Counted from the stretch's first letter, positions 48,801 to 55,978 are shown. The stretch is 64,000 nt of DNA from UBA2377 sp964525935 (GCA_964525935.1 CAZGJZ010000001.1:310001-374000); one strand, 5' to 3'. A program made the numbers and translations. Notes: generated from the letters alone by a model not told the origin.

Positions 48801-51732
48801 CGGATTTAAGGACATCGAGATTGTGTTCGATCACCACAACGCTGTGACCACGGTCGACGAGCGCGTGAAGGACGGCGAGGAGGCGTTTGACGTCGTGGCG
48901 GTGGAGGCCGGTGGTCGGTTCGTCCAAAAGCAGCAGGGCTGCTTTTGGACGTTGAGCGTTGGGAGTTGAGGGTTGAGAGCCGGAGTCGGCGGTGTAGGCG
49001 CCGAGGTAGCGGACGAGTTTGAGGCGTTGGGATTCGCCGCCGCTGAGGGTGTTGAGCGGCTGGCCGAGCGTGAGGTAGCCGAGCCCGACGGATTCCAGTG
49101 AGGAGAGCCGGGTTTGGATCTCGGGGTGCTCGACGAAGAGCGGGAGGGCGTCGTTGACGCTGGTCGTGAGGAGGTCGGCGACGGAGCGGCCGTTCCACTG
49201 GATGGTGAGCACCTCGGGTTTGAAGCGGCGACCTTCGCAGAGCGGACACGGGACAAATACGTCGGAGAGGAACTGCATCTCGACGCGTTCGTAGCCGAGG
49301 CCCTGGCAATGGTCGCAACGACCGTCGCCACTGTTGAATGAAAAGGAAGAAGGCCCGAAGCCGGCTTCCTGCGCGGTGGGCGTCGAGGCGTAGAGATCGC
49401 GGATGAGATCCCAGGCCTCGGTGTAGAGGGCCGGATTGGAACGCGGGGTGCGCGAGAGCGGCGATTGGTCGACGAGCACAATCTCGGAAAACGGAGCGTC
49501 GGCGGGCGCAGGCGTGATGGCTTCGATGACGGCGGGGTCCTCGGTGAGCTGGTTGCGCTGGGCGAGGAGGCCCTGGTAGATGACGTTGTCGAGGAGCGTG
49601 GATTTGCCGGAGCCGGAAACGCCGGACAAACAGACCAAGCGGCCGAGCGGGAGCTGGAAGCTGAGGTTCTGGAGGTTGTGTTTGGTGGCGTTTTTAAAAG
49701 AGAGCCAGGGCGTTTGCTTGGAATGACCAAGGCTCAATGACCCATGCCCAATGGGGCGGCGCTCGGCGGGAGTGACGATGGTTTCGCGGCCGGAGAGGTA
49801 GGCGCCGGTGATGCTGGCGGGCGAACGCAGGAGGGCGGGCAGGGCGCCTTGGAAAACGATGTGGCCGCCGCGGCCGCCGGGCTCGGGGCCGACTTCGATG
49901 GCTTCGTCGGCGGCGCGGATCATGGCCTCGTCGTGCTCGACGACGACGACGGTGTTACCGACGGCGGTGAGTGTGCGAATGATGGCGATCAGGCGGTCGA
50001 TGTCGCGCGGGTGGAGGCCGACGCTGGGCTCATCGAGGACGAAGAGCGTGTCGACAAGCGAGGTGCCGAGGCAGGAGGTGAGGTTGACGCGCTGGACTTC
50101 GCCGCCGGAGAGGGTTTTCGAGGTGCGATCAAGCGTGAGGTAGCCGAGGCCGACCTGCTCAAGGTAGCGAAGGCGGGTCGCAATTGAGTCGAAGGCGACG
50201 GTGGCGCTGTGCGGTTCGCCGGTTTTCGATTTGGGATCGGCGATTTTCGATTGGCGGACCAACGAGAGCAGCTCACTGACGGGGAGTTGGTAGAGCTCCG
50301 GGAGCGTGCGGCCGTGCCATTTCCAGCAGAGGGCTTCGGGCTGGAGACGCTGGCCGTTGCAGGCGGGGCAGAGATTGTAGGCGCGATAACGAGAGAGGAA
50401 GACGCGCACGTGCATCTTGTAAGTGTTCTTCTCAAGCCAGCGGAAGAAGCCCTTGATGCCATACCAATACTTGGGCCACGTCTTGCCATTCTCTTCGCCG
50501 TAACCTGGCTCGCCATCCATGACGAAGGCCTGCTGCTCGGGCGTGAGCGAAGCGTAGGGCACGTGGGTCGGGATTTTCTTTCGCTTGGTAAAAGTGAGAA
50601 GGTCTTTTTTGGATTCGCCGTAGATGTCGCTCTCCCAGCACTTGATGGCGCCATCGTCGATGGAGAGCGACTGGTCGGGGACGGTGAGGCGATAATCGAT
50701 GTCGATGACGCGACCGAAGCCACGGCATTTCGGGCACGCGCCGAGCGGGGAGTTGAAGGAAAAGAGCGCGGGCGTTGCGGGACGGAAGGTGCGGCCGGTC
50801 TTCGGCGAGTGGAGGCCGCGGGAGTAGTGGCCGGCCTCGGGGAAGGTGGCGGAAAGTTGAGAGGTGAGAGTTGAGGGTTGAGAGTCGAAAAGATGCACCT
50901 GGCCTTGGCCGAAGTGGAGGGCTGCTTCGGTGGCTTCGAGAAAGCGGGATTTCTGCGCGGCGGCGATCTGGACGCGGTCTTGGGCGACGAAGAGGTGGCT
51001 GGCGGTTGCCAGCGGCTTGGGATCGGCGAGGAGGTCGTCGATGCGGTGCAACGCGAGCTGGCCGTCCTTGGTCGGAGCCAAGACTCGAACGTAAGACTGG
51101 CCTTTGAGATTCGTGAGGATTTCGGGCCAGGTGAGATTGGCGGGCTTGGTGACTTTGAAAGTGACGATGAGGGTGCGGCTGGCGTGGGCGGACTCGGTTT
51201 TGGCCCAGATGGTTTGTGGCGTGTCGTCCTCCACTTTTTCCCCGGTGGCGGGATCGAAGCACTCGGCGACGTGGCTGAACCAGACTTTGAAGAAATCGGT
51301 GAGCTCCGTCATCGTGCCGACGGTGGAGCGCGAGGTCTTGACGGTGTTGGTCTGCTCGATGGCGATCGACGGCCGGATGTTTTCGATGGAGTCGACCTTG
51401 GGCTTGTCGAGGAGATCGAGAAACTGGCGCGTGTAAGCGCTGAAAGTCTCGACGTAGCGGCGCTGGCCCTCGGCGTGCAGCGTGTCGAAAACGAGCGAGG
51501 ACTTGCCGGCGCCGCTCAGGCCGGTGACGACGATGTATTTGCCGAGCGGGACATCGAGGTCGAAACCCTTGAGATTGTTCTGACGCACGCCGCGGAGACG
51601 GATGCATTCGCGGGCGGGGGTGGCGGGAGTCGGCGGACGGGAGCGGGTGGCAGGCTTGGACACGGGTTTGACGAAGTGCAGGGTGGAGCGGAATGCAACT
51701 CGCGACGGGCCGGCGGGCGGGTCTCCTGACAT
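45874..51732 (-). CDS. uvrA: Double-length excinuclease ABC subunit A with four ATPase modules
   Basis: A 1952-residue UvrA, about twice the usual length. It contains two complete UvrA copies in one open frame. Walker A motifs: GLSGAGKSSL (about residue 72), GVSGSGKSTLLDN (about 705), GVSGSGKSTLAFDI (about 1078) and GPSGAGKSTLFRDL (about 1620). Four signature motifs are present (LSGGEVQRVNLTS, LSGGESQRLKLVRYLG, LSGGEAQRIRLAAQLG, LSGGEAQRLKLVTELA), as are paired zinc cysteines (CPKCRGFGRV, CDHCQGLGYERV, CPTCRGHGRV, CETCQGAGRIKF). UvrA recognises damaged DNA and loads UvrB. Chlamydial UvrA is also double-length. At seven sites the coding sequence holds heptanucleotide arrays, each giving a polar linker such as DSQPSTLTSQLS. 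No other uvr gene is nearby. Confidence 0.95.
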   Translation of the reverse strand: MSGDPPAGPSRVAFRSTLHFVKPVSKPATRSRPPTPATPARECIRLRGVRQNNLKGFDLDVPLGKYIVVTGLSGAGKSSLVFDTLHAEGQRRYVETFSAYTRQFLDLLDKPKVDSIENIRPSIAIEQTNTVKTSRSTVGTMTELTDFFKVWFSHVAECFDPATGEKVEDDTPQTIWAKTESAHASRTLIVTFKVTKPANLTWPEILTNLKGQSYVRVLAPTKDGQLALHRIDDLLADPKPLATASHLFVAQDRVQIAAAQKSRFLEATEAALHFGQGQVHLFDSQPSTLTSQLSATFPEAGHYSRGLHSPKTGRTFRPATPALFSFNSPLGACPKCRGFGRVIDIDYRLTVPDQSLSIDDGAIKCWESDIYGESKKDLLTFTKRKKIPTHVPYASLTPEQQAFVMDGEPGYGEENGKTWPKYWYGIKGFFRWLEKNTYKMHVRVFLSRYRAYNLCPACNGQRLQPEALCWKWHGRTLPELYQLPVSELLSLVRQSKIADPKSKTGEPHSATVAFDSIATRLRYLEQVGLGYLTLDRTSKTLSGGEVQRVNLTSCLGTSLVDTLFVLDEPSVGLHPRDIDRLIAIIRTLTAVGNTVVVVEHDEAMIRAADEAIEVGPEPGGRGGHIVFQGALPALLRSPASITGAYLSGRETIVTPAERRPIGHGSLSLGHSKQTPWLSFKNATKHNLQNLSFQLPLGRLVCLSGVSGSGKSTLLDNVIYQGLLAQRNQLTEDPAVIEAITPAPADAPFSEIVLVDQSPLSRTPRSNPALYTEAWDLIRDLYASTPTAQEAGFGPSSFSFNSGDGRCDHCQGLGYERVEMQFLSDVFVPCPLCEGRRFKPEVLTIQWNGRSVADLLTTSVNDALPLFVEHPEIQTRLSSLESVGLGYLTLGQPLNTLSGGESQRLKLVRYLGAYTADSGSQPSTPNAQRPKAALLLLDEPTTGLHRHDVKRLLAVLHALVDRGHSVVVIEHNLDVLKSADWILEVGPEAGAAGGRIVAEGTPEAIARSGTATTPFLRTALGFVDPLALAAESAPSDSDYAISSIRNSQSLVITGARENNLRNLSLTIPHHELVVVTGVSGSGKSTLAFDIVFAEGQRRFMESMSPYARQFVEQLPRPDIDRLTGIPPTVAIEQRVTRGSRKSTVATITEVAQYLRLLYARLGVQHHPDTDRAVEPLSLGQLKKLLLRVMHGTPKAKKAKHLYLCAPLIRGRKGHHQPIATWIVKQGYALMRADGRLLAAEAFTKLDRYKEHDIEVVVADLKSESHPGQALETALRIGKGSGFLLTPQGDVLSWFSTTRTDIESGESFPELDPKHFSFNSPRGWCPTCRGHGRVFPWMLEPEDEDEDPLVKLRAFGVDSAEDIAEEGQPCPDCHGARLNRIVRAVKLHFRETKKSPPLSLPALLRSTPSQLLTHLRALKLDVRGKLITQDIVPQIEERLKFLDHVGLGYLSLDRPTETLSGGEAQRIRLAAQLGSNLSGVLYVLDEPSIGLHARDNDRLIDTLQALRAKGNSLLVVEHDDELMKRADRIIDLGPGAGIHGGALLANGTPAEIQSSDQSLTGLFLNKGIAHPLRGEYRPIENQKSKGKKSAPLELTNVRFRNLKGFDLSLPPGRLIMVAGPSGAGKSTLFRDLLQPAAAHAIKNRKAKLTGRDFVKATGFTQDSDSQLSALNAQPFATLTGAHDFKSVIEVDQSPIGKTPRSTPATYLGIFDLIRQFFASLPEAKMRGYTASRFSFNTTGGRCETCQGAGRIKFEMAFMPNTYLPCDDCRGLRYGPEVADITWKGKTIGEVLRLTFDEAAVFFDFHSQLSQVCKLMVDCGLGYLTLGQSSPTLSGGEAQRLKLVTELAHGLQSYKERSRGIAIRNLYLLEEPTIGLHLSDCEKLIRVLHSLVDQGHTVVVIEHHLDLLAEADYIIELGPVGGPEGGELLYQGELAGLLKVKHSPTAPYLRAKLQR
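46719..46753. repeat. Heptanucleotide array, unit GTTGAGR, inside uvrA (residues about 1660-1672)
   Basis: Five units (GTTGGGC, GTTGAGG, GCTGAGA, GTTGAGA, GTCGGAA). Encodes the linker DSDSQLSALNAQP. Confidence 0.8.
46981..47008. repeat. Heptanucleotide array, unit GATTTTC, inside uvrA (residues about 1575-1584)
   Basis: Four clear units (GCCTTTC, GATTTTT, GATTTTC, GATTGGT). Encodes the linker PIENQKSKGKK. Confidence 0.75.
48590..48631. repeat. Degenerate heptanucleotide array, unit GATTGCG, inside uvrA (residues about 1034-1048)
   Basis: Six units (GATTGCG, AATTGCG, GATGCTG, GATATCG, CATAGTC, GGAATCG), the last ones poorly matched. It encodes SDYAISSIRNSQ in the junction between the two UvrA copies. 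Confidence 0.55.
48921..48951. repeat. Perfect 14-bp hairpin in uvrA beside a heptanucleotide array
   Basis: CGTCCAAAAGCAGC and GCTGCTTTTGGACG are exact reverse complements around AGG. One arm encodes the conserved Walker B segment LLLLDEP and the other an inverted copy read as RPKAA. The last base of the hairpin is the first base of the adjoining GTTGAGR array. Confidence 0.85.
48951..48985. repeat. Heptanucleotide array, unit GTTGAGR, inside uvrA (residues about 916-928)
   Basis: Five units (GTTGAGC, GTTGGGA, GTTGAGG, GTTGAGA, GCCGGAG). Encodes DSGSQPSTPNAQ, directly before the second module's Walker B. Confidence 0.8.
49719..49753. repeat. Heptanucleotide array, unit NCCAATG, inside uvrA (residues about 660-672)
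   Basis: Five units (TGGAATG, ACCAAGG, CTCAATG, ACCCATG, CCCAATG). Encodes PIGHGSLSLGHSK. Confidence 0.78.
50221..50255. repeat. Heptanucleotide array, unit GATTTTC, inside uvrA (residues about 493-504)
   Basis: Five units (GGTTTTC, GATTTGG, GATCGGC, GATTTTC, GATTGGC). Encodes QSKIADPKSKTG. Same unit as the array in lspA. Confidence 0.78.
50856..50890. repeat. Heptanucleotide array, unit GTTGAGR, inside uvrA (residues about 281-293)
   Basis: Five units (GTTGAGA, GGTGAGA, GTTGAGG, GTTGAGA, GTCGAAA), the clearest example. Encodes FDSQPSTLTSQLS. Confidence 0.85.
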
Positions 51733-51776
51733 GACGCTGTCAGGAGTGACGGCAAACGGCGCTGCGGACGGACGGG

Positions 51777-52559
51777 TTAAGCGCGCGCGGACTTGGCGTC
51801 GGTGAGGGTAAGCTTCGCGCCGGCGGCGGCGATGGCCTTGGTCACGAGCGGGGCCGGCCGGGTGTCGGTGATGATGGTGAAACGGGCGTTGAAGGGCGTC
51901 GTGAGGCTGAGGGCTTTGCGGCCGAACTTGGAATTATCGAGGGCGAAGATGGTGCGTTCGGCGGCGGCGATCATCTTGCGCTGGGCGGCGACGATAAGGG
52001 CGTTGTGGTTCCAGACGCCGTTTTCGGTGATGCCGGCGCCGCCGAGGATGGCGAGGTCCGCATGGACCTGGCCGAGGGATTCTTCGCACATGGGGCCGAG
52101 GACGACGCCGAGGCGATTGTAGATACTGCCGCCGGTGACGATGGTTTCGACGCTGCCGACTTCGCTGAAGAGACTGGCGACCGGGAGCGAGTTGGTGATG
52201 ACCTGCAGGCGTTTGTCGACGAGGAGCCGGGCAACCGCGTAGGTCGTGCTGCCGCCGTCGAGGATCACCGTCATGCCGGGCTGGACTTCCTGCGCGACAA
52301 GGCTGGCGATGGCGAATTTTTCGTCGGGGTGGCGCTGGTTACGCGCGATGAAATCGTATTCTTGCGCGACCTCGTCGGTTTCGACGAGCGAGGCGCCCCC
52401 ATGATGGCGGCGGACGATGCCGGCGGCCTCCAGTTGATCGAGGGCGCGGCGGACGGTGGACAACGAACCGCCGAAGCGCGACGCCAGCGTGCGAAGATCG
52501 GCGTATTTGTGCTCACGGATGAAACGCGCGATGAGATCGGTGCGCTGCTTGTTCGTCAT
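51777..52559 (-). CDS. DeoR-family transcriptional repressor
   Basis: A 260-residue regulator. The N-terminal winged helix is visible in MTNKQRTDLIARFIREHKYA and LASRFGGSLSTVRRALDQLE, with the family's RRHHGGAS. The C-terminal DeoR-C sensor domain, related to ribose-5-phosphate isomerase, shows VILDGGSTTYAVARLL, TNSLPVASLF and ALDNSKFGRKAL. DeoR proteins usually sense phosphorylated sugars and repress carbohydrate operons. The adjacent genes (glycosyltransferase upstream, uvrA downstream) do not reveal a target. Confidence 0.93.
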   Translation of the reverse strand: MTNKQRTDLIARFIREHKYADLRTLASRFGGSLSTVRRALDQLEAAGIVRRHHGGASLVETDEVAQEYDFIARNQRHPDEKFAIASLVAQEVQPGMTVILDGGSTTYAVARLLVDKRLQVITNSLPVASLFSEVGSVETIVTGGSIYNRLGVVLGPMCEESLGQVHADLAILGGAGITENGVWNHNALIVAAQRKMIAAAERTIFALDNSKFGRKALSLTTPFNARFTIITDTRPAPLVTKAIAAAGAKLTLTDAKSARA

Positions 52560-52568
52560 AGGATAAAC

Positions 52569-52603
52569 TTTCGACGGTCAACGCCCAGCCGTCAGCTCTG
52601 AAA
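52569..52603. repeat. Heptanucleotide array, inverted GTTGAGR family, at the glycosyltransferase 3' end
   Basis: Five units (TTTCGAC, GGTCAAC, GCCCAGC, CGTCAGC, TCTGAAA), reverse complement of the GTTGAGR family. It contains the glycosyltransferase stop codon and lies ten bases before the DeoR gene's start. Confidence 0.6.
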
Positions 52604-53666
52604 AAAGGTGAAGATAGGCGCCAACCTGGCGGGTGGGATCAAACGATTCGCGGGCGAAACGCCGGGCGTCAGCCGAACGCTCGGCGTGGGCGATGGCGGG
52701 TTCGCTGAGGCGGCGGGCGAGAGTGTCGCGAAAGGCGGCGCGATCGTCGCGGGCGATGGCCCAGCCGGTGTGGCCGGGGATGAAGCATTCGCGGATGCCC
52801 TGGGCTTCATAGGCGACGGCAAGCAGGCCGTGAGCTTGGGCCTCGATGAGGAAATTGGAAAGCGCTTCGCTCCATGAGGCATGCACCGCGAGATCGGCGG
52901 CGCAGTAGAGCGGCGCAGGGTCGCGGTGGAAGCCGAGGAATTTGACGCGGGCGCCGAGATTTTTTTCAGCGACAAGGCGTTCGCACGCGGCGCGGGCGGG
53001 GCCATCGCCGGCCAGCCAGAGCTGCCAGTCGAGTTGGGCGGGCAGGCTGGCAGCGATCTCGATCAACTCGCGCTGGTTCTTCTCCGGCCGGAACATGGCG
53101 ACGTTGAGCAACACGCGGGTCGTGGAGGTCGCGCCATGTTGGGCGCGTAGCGGCGTGTTGCGCCAGAGCGCTGCCTCGGACGGGAAAACCAGCGAGTTGT
53201 GGATGACGGAAGTTTTTTCAGCTGGGACCGCGTAACGGGAGGTGAGAGTGTCGCGAGCGTCAGTGCTGTTGGCGACGATGTGACGGACGGCGTGGAGCGA
53301 ACGGCGGAAGAGGAGCGGGAGATTTTTCCCCGTGCGCATCGTGGCGATGACCGGCGTGGCGGGGAGGTGATCCTGCAGGCGGCCCGCATAGCAGTTGGCC
53401 ATGCGACCCATGCAGAGGATGATTTGCGGCGTGGCGGCGCGGATGGTGCGCAACAGGCTGGGCGCGAACCAATCGAGGCGAGTGTCGAACGTCTGGAGCG
53501 AGCGATGGGTGACATTCGCCGCGAGAGTGGAGGCGAGGGCGCCGCCGGGACGAAACGTGAGCAGGGTCGTGGCATGGCCCGCGGCGGCGAAGGCGTTGGC
53601 GAGGAGCACGGACTGCCGTTCGGTGCCGCCGCTGCGCAGGTAATCCTGGAGGATGAGGATTTTCAT
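52578..53666 (-). CDS. Glycosyltransferase family 4 protein
   Basis: A 362-residue GT-B fold enzyme. The N-terminal domain starts MKILILQDYLRSGGTERQSV, a common GT4 opening, and includes ATTLLTFRPGGAL. The C-terminal domain has LLNVAMFRPEKNQRELIEIA and VKFLGFHRDPAPLYCAADLA, with SWSEALSNFLIEAQAHGLLA carrying the E-x7-E donor-binding pattern. It probably transfers a sugar from a nucleotide donor to an envelope glycan or lipid; acceptor unknown. The last codons lie in a heptanucleotide array. The downstream DeoR gene is 18 bases away on the same strand. Confidence 0.88.
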   Translation of the reverse strand: MKILILQDYLRSGGTERQSVLLANAFAAAGHATTLLTFRPGGALASTLAANVTHRSLQTFDTRLDWFAPSLLRTIRAATPQIILCMGRMANCYAGRLQDHLPATPVIATMRTGKNLPLLFRRSLHAVRHIVANSTDARDTLTSRYAVPAEKTSVIHNSLVFPSEAALWRNTPLRAQHGATSTTRVLLNVAMFRPEKNQRELIEIAASLPAQLDWQLWLAGDGPARAACERLVAEKNLGARVKFLGFHRDPAPLYCAADLAVHASWSEALSNFLIEAQAHGLLAVAYEAQGIRECFIPGHTGWAIARDDRAAFRDTLARRLSEPAIAHAERSADARRFARESFDPTRQVGAYLHLFSELTAGR

Positions 53667-53706
53667 TGCCCGCGGCTGAGAGGAGGGAAAAGTCCCTCAA
53701 ACACGA

Positions 53707-54129
53707 ATGAAATCTCCCTTGCTGCAACTGATCGTGCGTTGGGCAGTGCTCGCCCTCGGGGTGACGCTCGCGACCCGCCTCATCCCCGGAATCCAATACG
53801 ATACCGGCACGACGTTGCTCGTCGTGGTGCTGTTGTTGAGCTTTCTCAACGCCATCCTGAAGCCGCTGCTGGTGCTGTTCACACTGCCGTTCATCATTCT
53901 CACGATGGGCCTGGGCATGATCGTGATCAATGCCTTGTTGTTTCTCTTTGTGGGGAGGCTGGTGGAGGGTTTCCACGTCGCGAGCTTCTGGTCGGCGGTG
54001 GGCGGTGCGATCATTGTGAGTCTGACGAATTTTGTGCTCAATATCATGCTGACGCCGCGGCGGGTTGTCCCCGGGGCTCCGCCGGCGGGTGCGGCGCCGA
54101 AGAAGCGGGATGATGTGATTGATATCTGA
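53707..54129 (+). CDS. Four-TM phage-holin-superfamily-IV-like membrane protein
   Basis: A 140-residue protein with four hydrophobic segments. It matches the small 4TM family often annotated as phage holin family or PF04020: LLQLIVRWAVLALGVTLATR, then GIQYDTGTTLLVVVLLLSFL, followed by NAILKPLLVLFTLPFIILTM and a final segment ending FVLNIMLTPRR. Despite the name these are chromosomal proteins without a lysis partner, and their function is unknown. It is divergent from the glycosyltransferase. Confidence 0.85.
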   Translation: MKSPLLQLIVRWAVLALGVTLATRLIPGIQYDTGTTLLVVVLLLSFLNAILKPLLVLFTLPFIILTMGLGMIVINALLFLFVGRLVEGFHVASFWSAVGGAIIVSLTNFVLNIMLTPRRVVPGAPPAGAAPKKRDDVIDI

Positions 54130-54243
54130 TTTGCCTGCGCCGGGAGGCGCTCACATGGCACGGTTTGGGGAGCGCGGCCTGTTTTCAATTTGACGGTGTG
54201 CGCGGGTGTGCGAGCGTGGGGCCAAAGTTAACTCTTACATACC

Positions 54244-55641
54244 ATGGCTGAATCCATCGAATACGATCTAGTTGTCATTGGCGGCGGTCCTGCGGGCTAC
54301 GCGGGCGCGATCCGTGCCGGGCAATTGGGCAAAAAAGTGGCCTGCATTGAACTGGAACGCGCGGGCGGCACGTGCCTCAACTGGGGCTGTATCCCGACGA
54401 AGGCGCTGCTCAAGAGCGCGGAACTCTACCAGAAGTTCAAGAAGGCGGAGGTCTACGGGCTGAGCGCGAAGGACGTGACGTTTGACTTCGCCAAAGTCAT
54501 GGAGCGTTCGCGCGGCGTGGCCGGGCAGATGGCCAAGGGCATCGAGTTTCTCTTCAAGAAGAACAAGGTCGATTACTTCGTCGGCAAGGCGCAGGTGAGC
54601 GCGGCCGGCATGGTCTCGATCCTGGAGGGCGAGCATAAGGGGAAATTTCTCCGCACGAAAAATATCCTGATCGCCACGGGCTGCCGGATGCGTCCCATCC
54701 CCGGGCTTGAATACGACGGCGTGAAGGTGATGACCTCGCGCGAGGCGCTGGCGAACACGAAGATGCCGAAGTCGGTCGTCATCGTGGGCGCAGGTGCGAT
54801 CGGCGTGGAGTTTGCGTATTTCTTCAACGCCTTCGGCGCGAAGGTGACGCTGGTGGAAATGCTGCCGCAAATCCTGCCGGTCGAGGATGAGGAAGTCGCG
54901 AAGCTGCTGCACCGCTCGTTCGAGAAACAAGGCGTGGCCGTCCACGTGAACACGAAGTGCGAAAACTATCGCGTGGGTAAGTCGTCGGTGAAGCTCGACC
55001 TTGTGGCGGGCGACAAAAAGAGCGAGGTCGAAGCCGACCTGTTGCTCTCCGCCATCGGCGTTGTGGCCAACATCGAGGGCGTGATCGCGCCGAATCTGAA
55101 GGTCGAACTCGACCGCAACTACGTGAAGGTCGGCGACGATTACCAATCGAGCGTGAAGGGGATTTACGCGGCCGGCGACATCATTGGGCCGCCCTGGCTC
55201 GCGCACGTGGCGACTTATGAGGCGGTCAACGCCGTCAATGGCATGTTCGGCCACGGCAAGGCGAAGCGCGTGAAGAATTTTCCCGGCTGCACCTACTGCC
55301 AGCCGCAGGTGGCCAGCACCGGTCTCACCGAAAAAGCGGCGAAGGAAAAGGGCCTCAATTACAAGGTGGGCAAGTTCCCGTTCACGGCGTCCGGCAAGGC
55401 CGTGGCATCGGCCGAGAGCGAAGGTTTTGTGAAGGTCATCACCGATGTGAAGACCGGCGAAATCTACGGCGCGCACATCATCGGCAGCGAGGCGACCGAG
55501 CTGATCGCCGAATACGGTCTGGCAATCGACCTCGAAGCGACGGTCGAGGAAATCCACCAGACGATCCACGCGCATCCGACGCTGAGCGAAGCGAACATGG
55601 AGGCCGCGGCGGCCTCACTGGGTGAGGCGATTCACATCTGA
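54244..55641 (+). CDS. lpdA: Dihydrolipoyl dehydrogenase
   Basis: A 465-residue FAD disulfide oxidoreductase (E3) reoxidising lipoamide in 2-oxoacid dehydrogenase and glycine cleavage complexes. FAD motif: VVIGGGPAGYAGAIRAGQLG. The redox disulfide is Cys44/Cys49 in GGTCLNWGCIPTKALL. The NAD domain has SVVIVGAGAIGVEFAYFF, and the C-terminal interface contains the catalytic His in HQTIHAHPTLSEANMEA. E1 and E2 genes are not adjacent. A strong rho-independent terminator follows. Confidence 0.97.
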   Translation: MAESIEYDLVVIGGGPAGYAGAIRAGQLGKKVACIELERAGGTCLNWGCIPTKALLKSAELYQKFKKAEVYGLSAKDVTFDFAKVMERSRGVAGQMAKGIEFLFKKNKVDYFVGKAQVSAAGMVSILEGEHKGKFLRTKNILIATGCRMRPIPGLEYDGVKVMTSREALANTKMPKSVVIVGAGAIGVEFAYFFNAFGAKVTLVEMLPQILPVEDEEVAKLLHRSFEKQGVAVHVNTKCENYRVGKSSVKLDLVAGDKKSEVEADLLLSAIGVVANIEGVIAPNLKVELDRNYVKVGDDYQSSVKGIYAAGDIIGPPWLAHVATYEAVNAVNGMFGHGKAKRVKNFPGCTYCQPQVASTGLTEKAAKEKGLNYKVGKFPFTASGKAVASAESEGFVKVITDVKTGEIYGAHIIGSEATELIAEYGLAIDLEATVEEIHQTIHAHPTLSEANMEAAAASLGEAIHI

Positions 55642-55707
55642 GCCGCGCGGGGTGCGTGAAGCGCGGCGATAAGCGCCAAGCGGTGAACTTTACGCTCTGA
55701 AAAGACG

Positions 55708-55736
55708 AAGGCCGGCGAACATCGCCGGCCTTTTTT
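55708..55736 (+). terminator. Rho-independent terminator after lpdA
   Basis: An 11-base perfect stem (AAGGCCGGCGA with TCGCCGGCCTT), three-base loop, followed by six T. Confidence 0.9.
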
Positions 55737-55767
55737 GTGCCTGATTGTTAAGCTTTGCGGTGGGCGG

Positions 55768-55795
55768 CCCTCCTTCGCCAAGGCTTTGGAGGGCA
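55768..55795. repeat. 28-base interspersed repeat, copy beside tRNA-Arg
   Basis: Identical over 28 bases to the copy inside hemG. Its last base is the first base of the palindrome that follows. Confidence 0.85.
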
Positions 55796-55823
55796 AATTT
55801 CTTTCCGATTCGGAAAGAAATTT
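55795..55823. repeat. 29-base perfect palindrome abutting the tRNA-Arg 3' end
   Basis: AAATTTCTTTCCGA and TCGGAAAGAAATTT are exact reverse complements around one T. Its right edge is the last base of the tRNA's encoded CCA. There is no T-run beyond the stem on the tRNA strand, so it is not a standard terminator, though it could act as a processing or pausing hairpin. Confidence 0.8.
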
Positions 55824-55897
55824 GGTGCGAGTGCCGGGAGTCGAACCCGGATCAGCAGCTTCGGAGGCGGCTACACTATCCATTGTGCTACACTCGC
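55823..55897 (-). tRNA. tRNA-Arg (anticodon CCG)
   Basis: Folds as a cloverleaf: acceptor GCGAGTG with CACTCGC, D stem GCAC with GTGT, anticodon loop CTCCGAA giving anticodon CCG, T arm CCGGG-TTCGACT-CCCGG, discriminator A, and an encoded CCA end. The anticodon stem GCCGC/GCTGC contains one C-U mismatch in the middle. It reads CGG codons. Downstream on its own strand come a palindrome and the 28-base repeat. Confidence 0.93.
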
Positions 55898-55978
55898 AAA
55901 AATCAGAGGCTCACGCTGAAAAACCGGCGCGGAGCTGTCGAGTGCAAAGGCGGGCTCGGGCGCGTGACGCGCTCGGGG

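Noticed and set aside
46719..50890. The uvrA heptanucleotide arrays as ordinary coding low-complexity
   Set aside because: Codon-level repeats would show three-base periods. The same units occur outside genes and in inverted orientation, so a nucleotide-level origin is more likely.
45874..51732. uvrA as two separate genes joined by a missed stop
   Set aside because: The frame is continuous across the junction, no start-like context appears between the halves, and double-length UvrA is known from chlamydiae.
53707..54129. Holin-like gene as a prophage remnant
   Set aside because: No other phage gene nearby; this 4TM family is a common chromosomal gene despite its name.
55632..55883. Small open frame covering the lpdA end, the 28-base repeat, the palindrome and part of tRNA-Arg
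   Set aside because: It runs through a tRNA gene and a terminator and has no protein-like composition.
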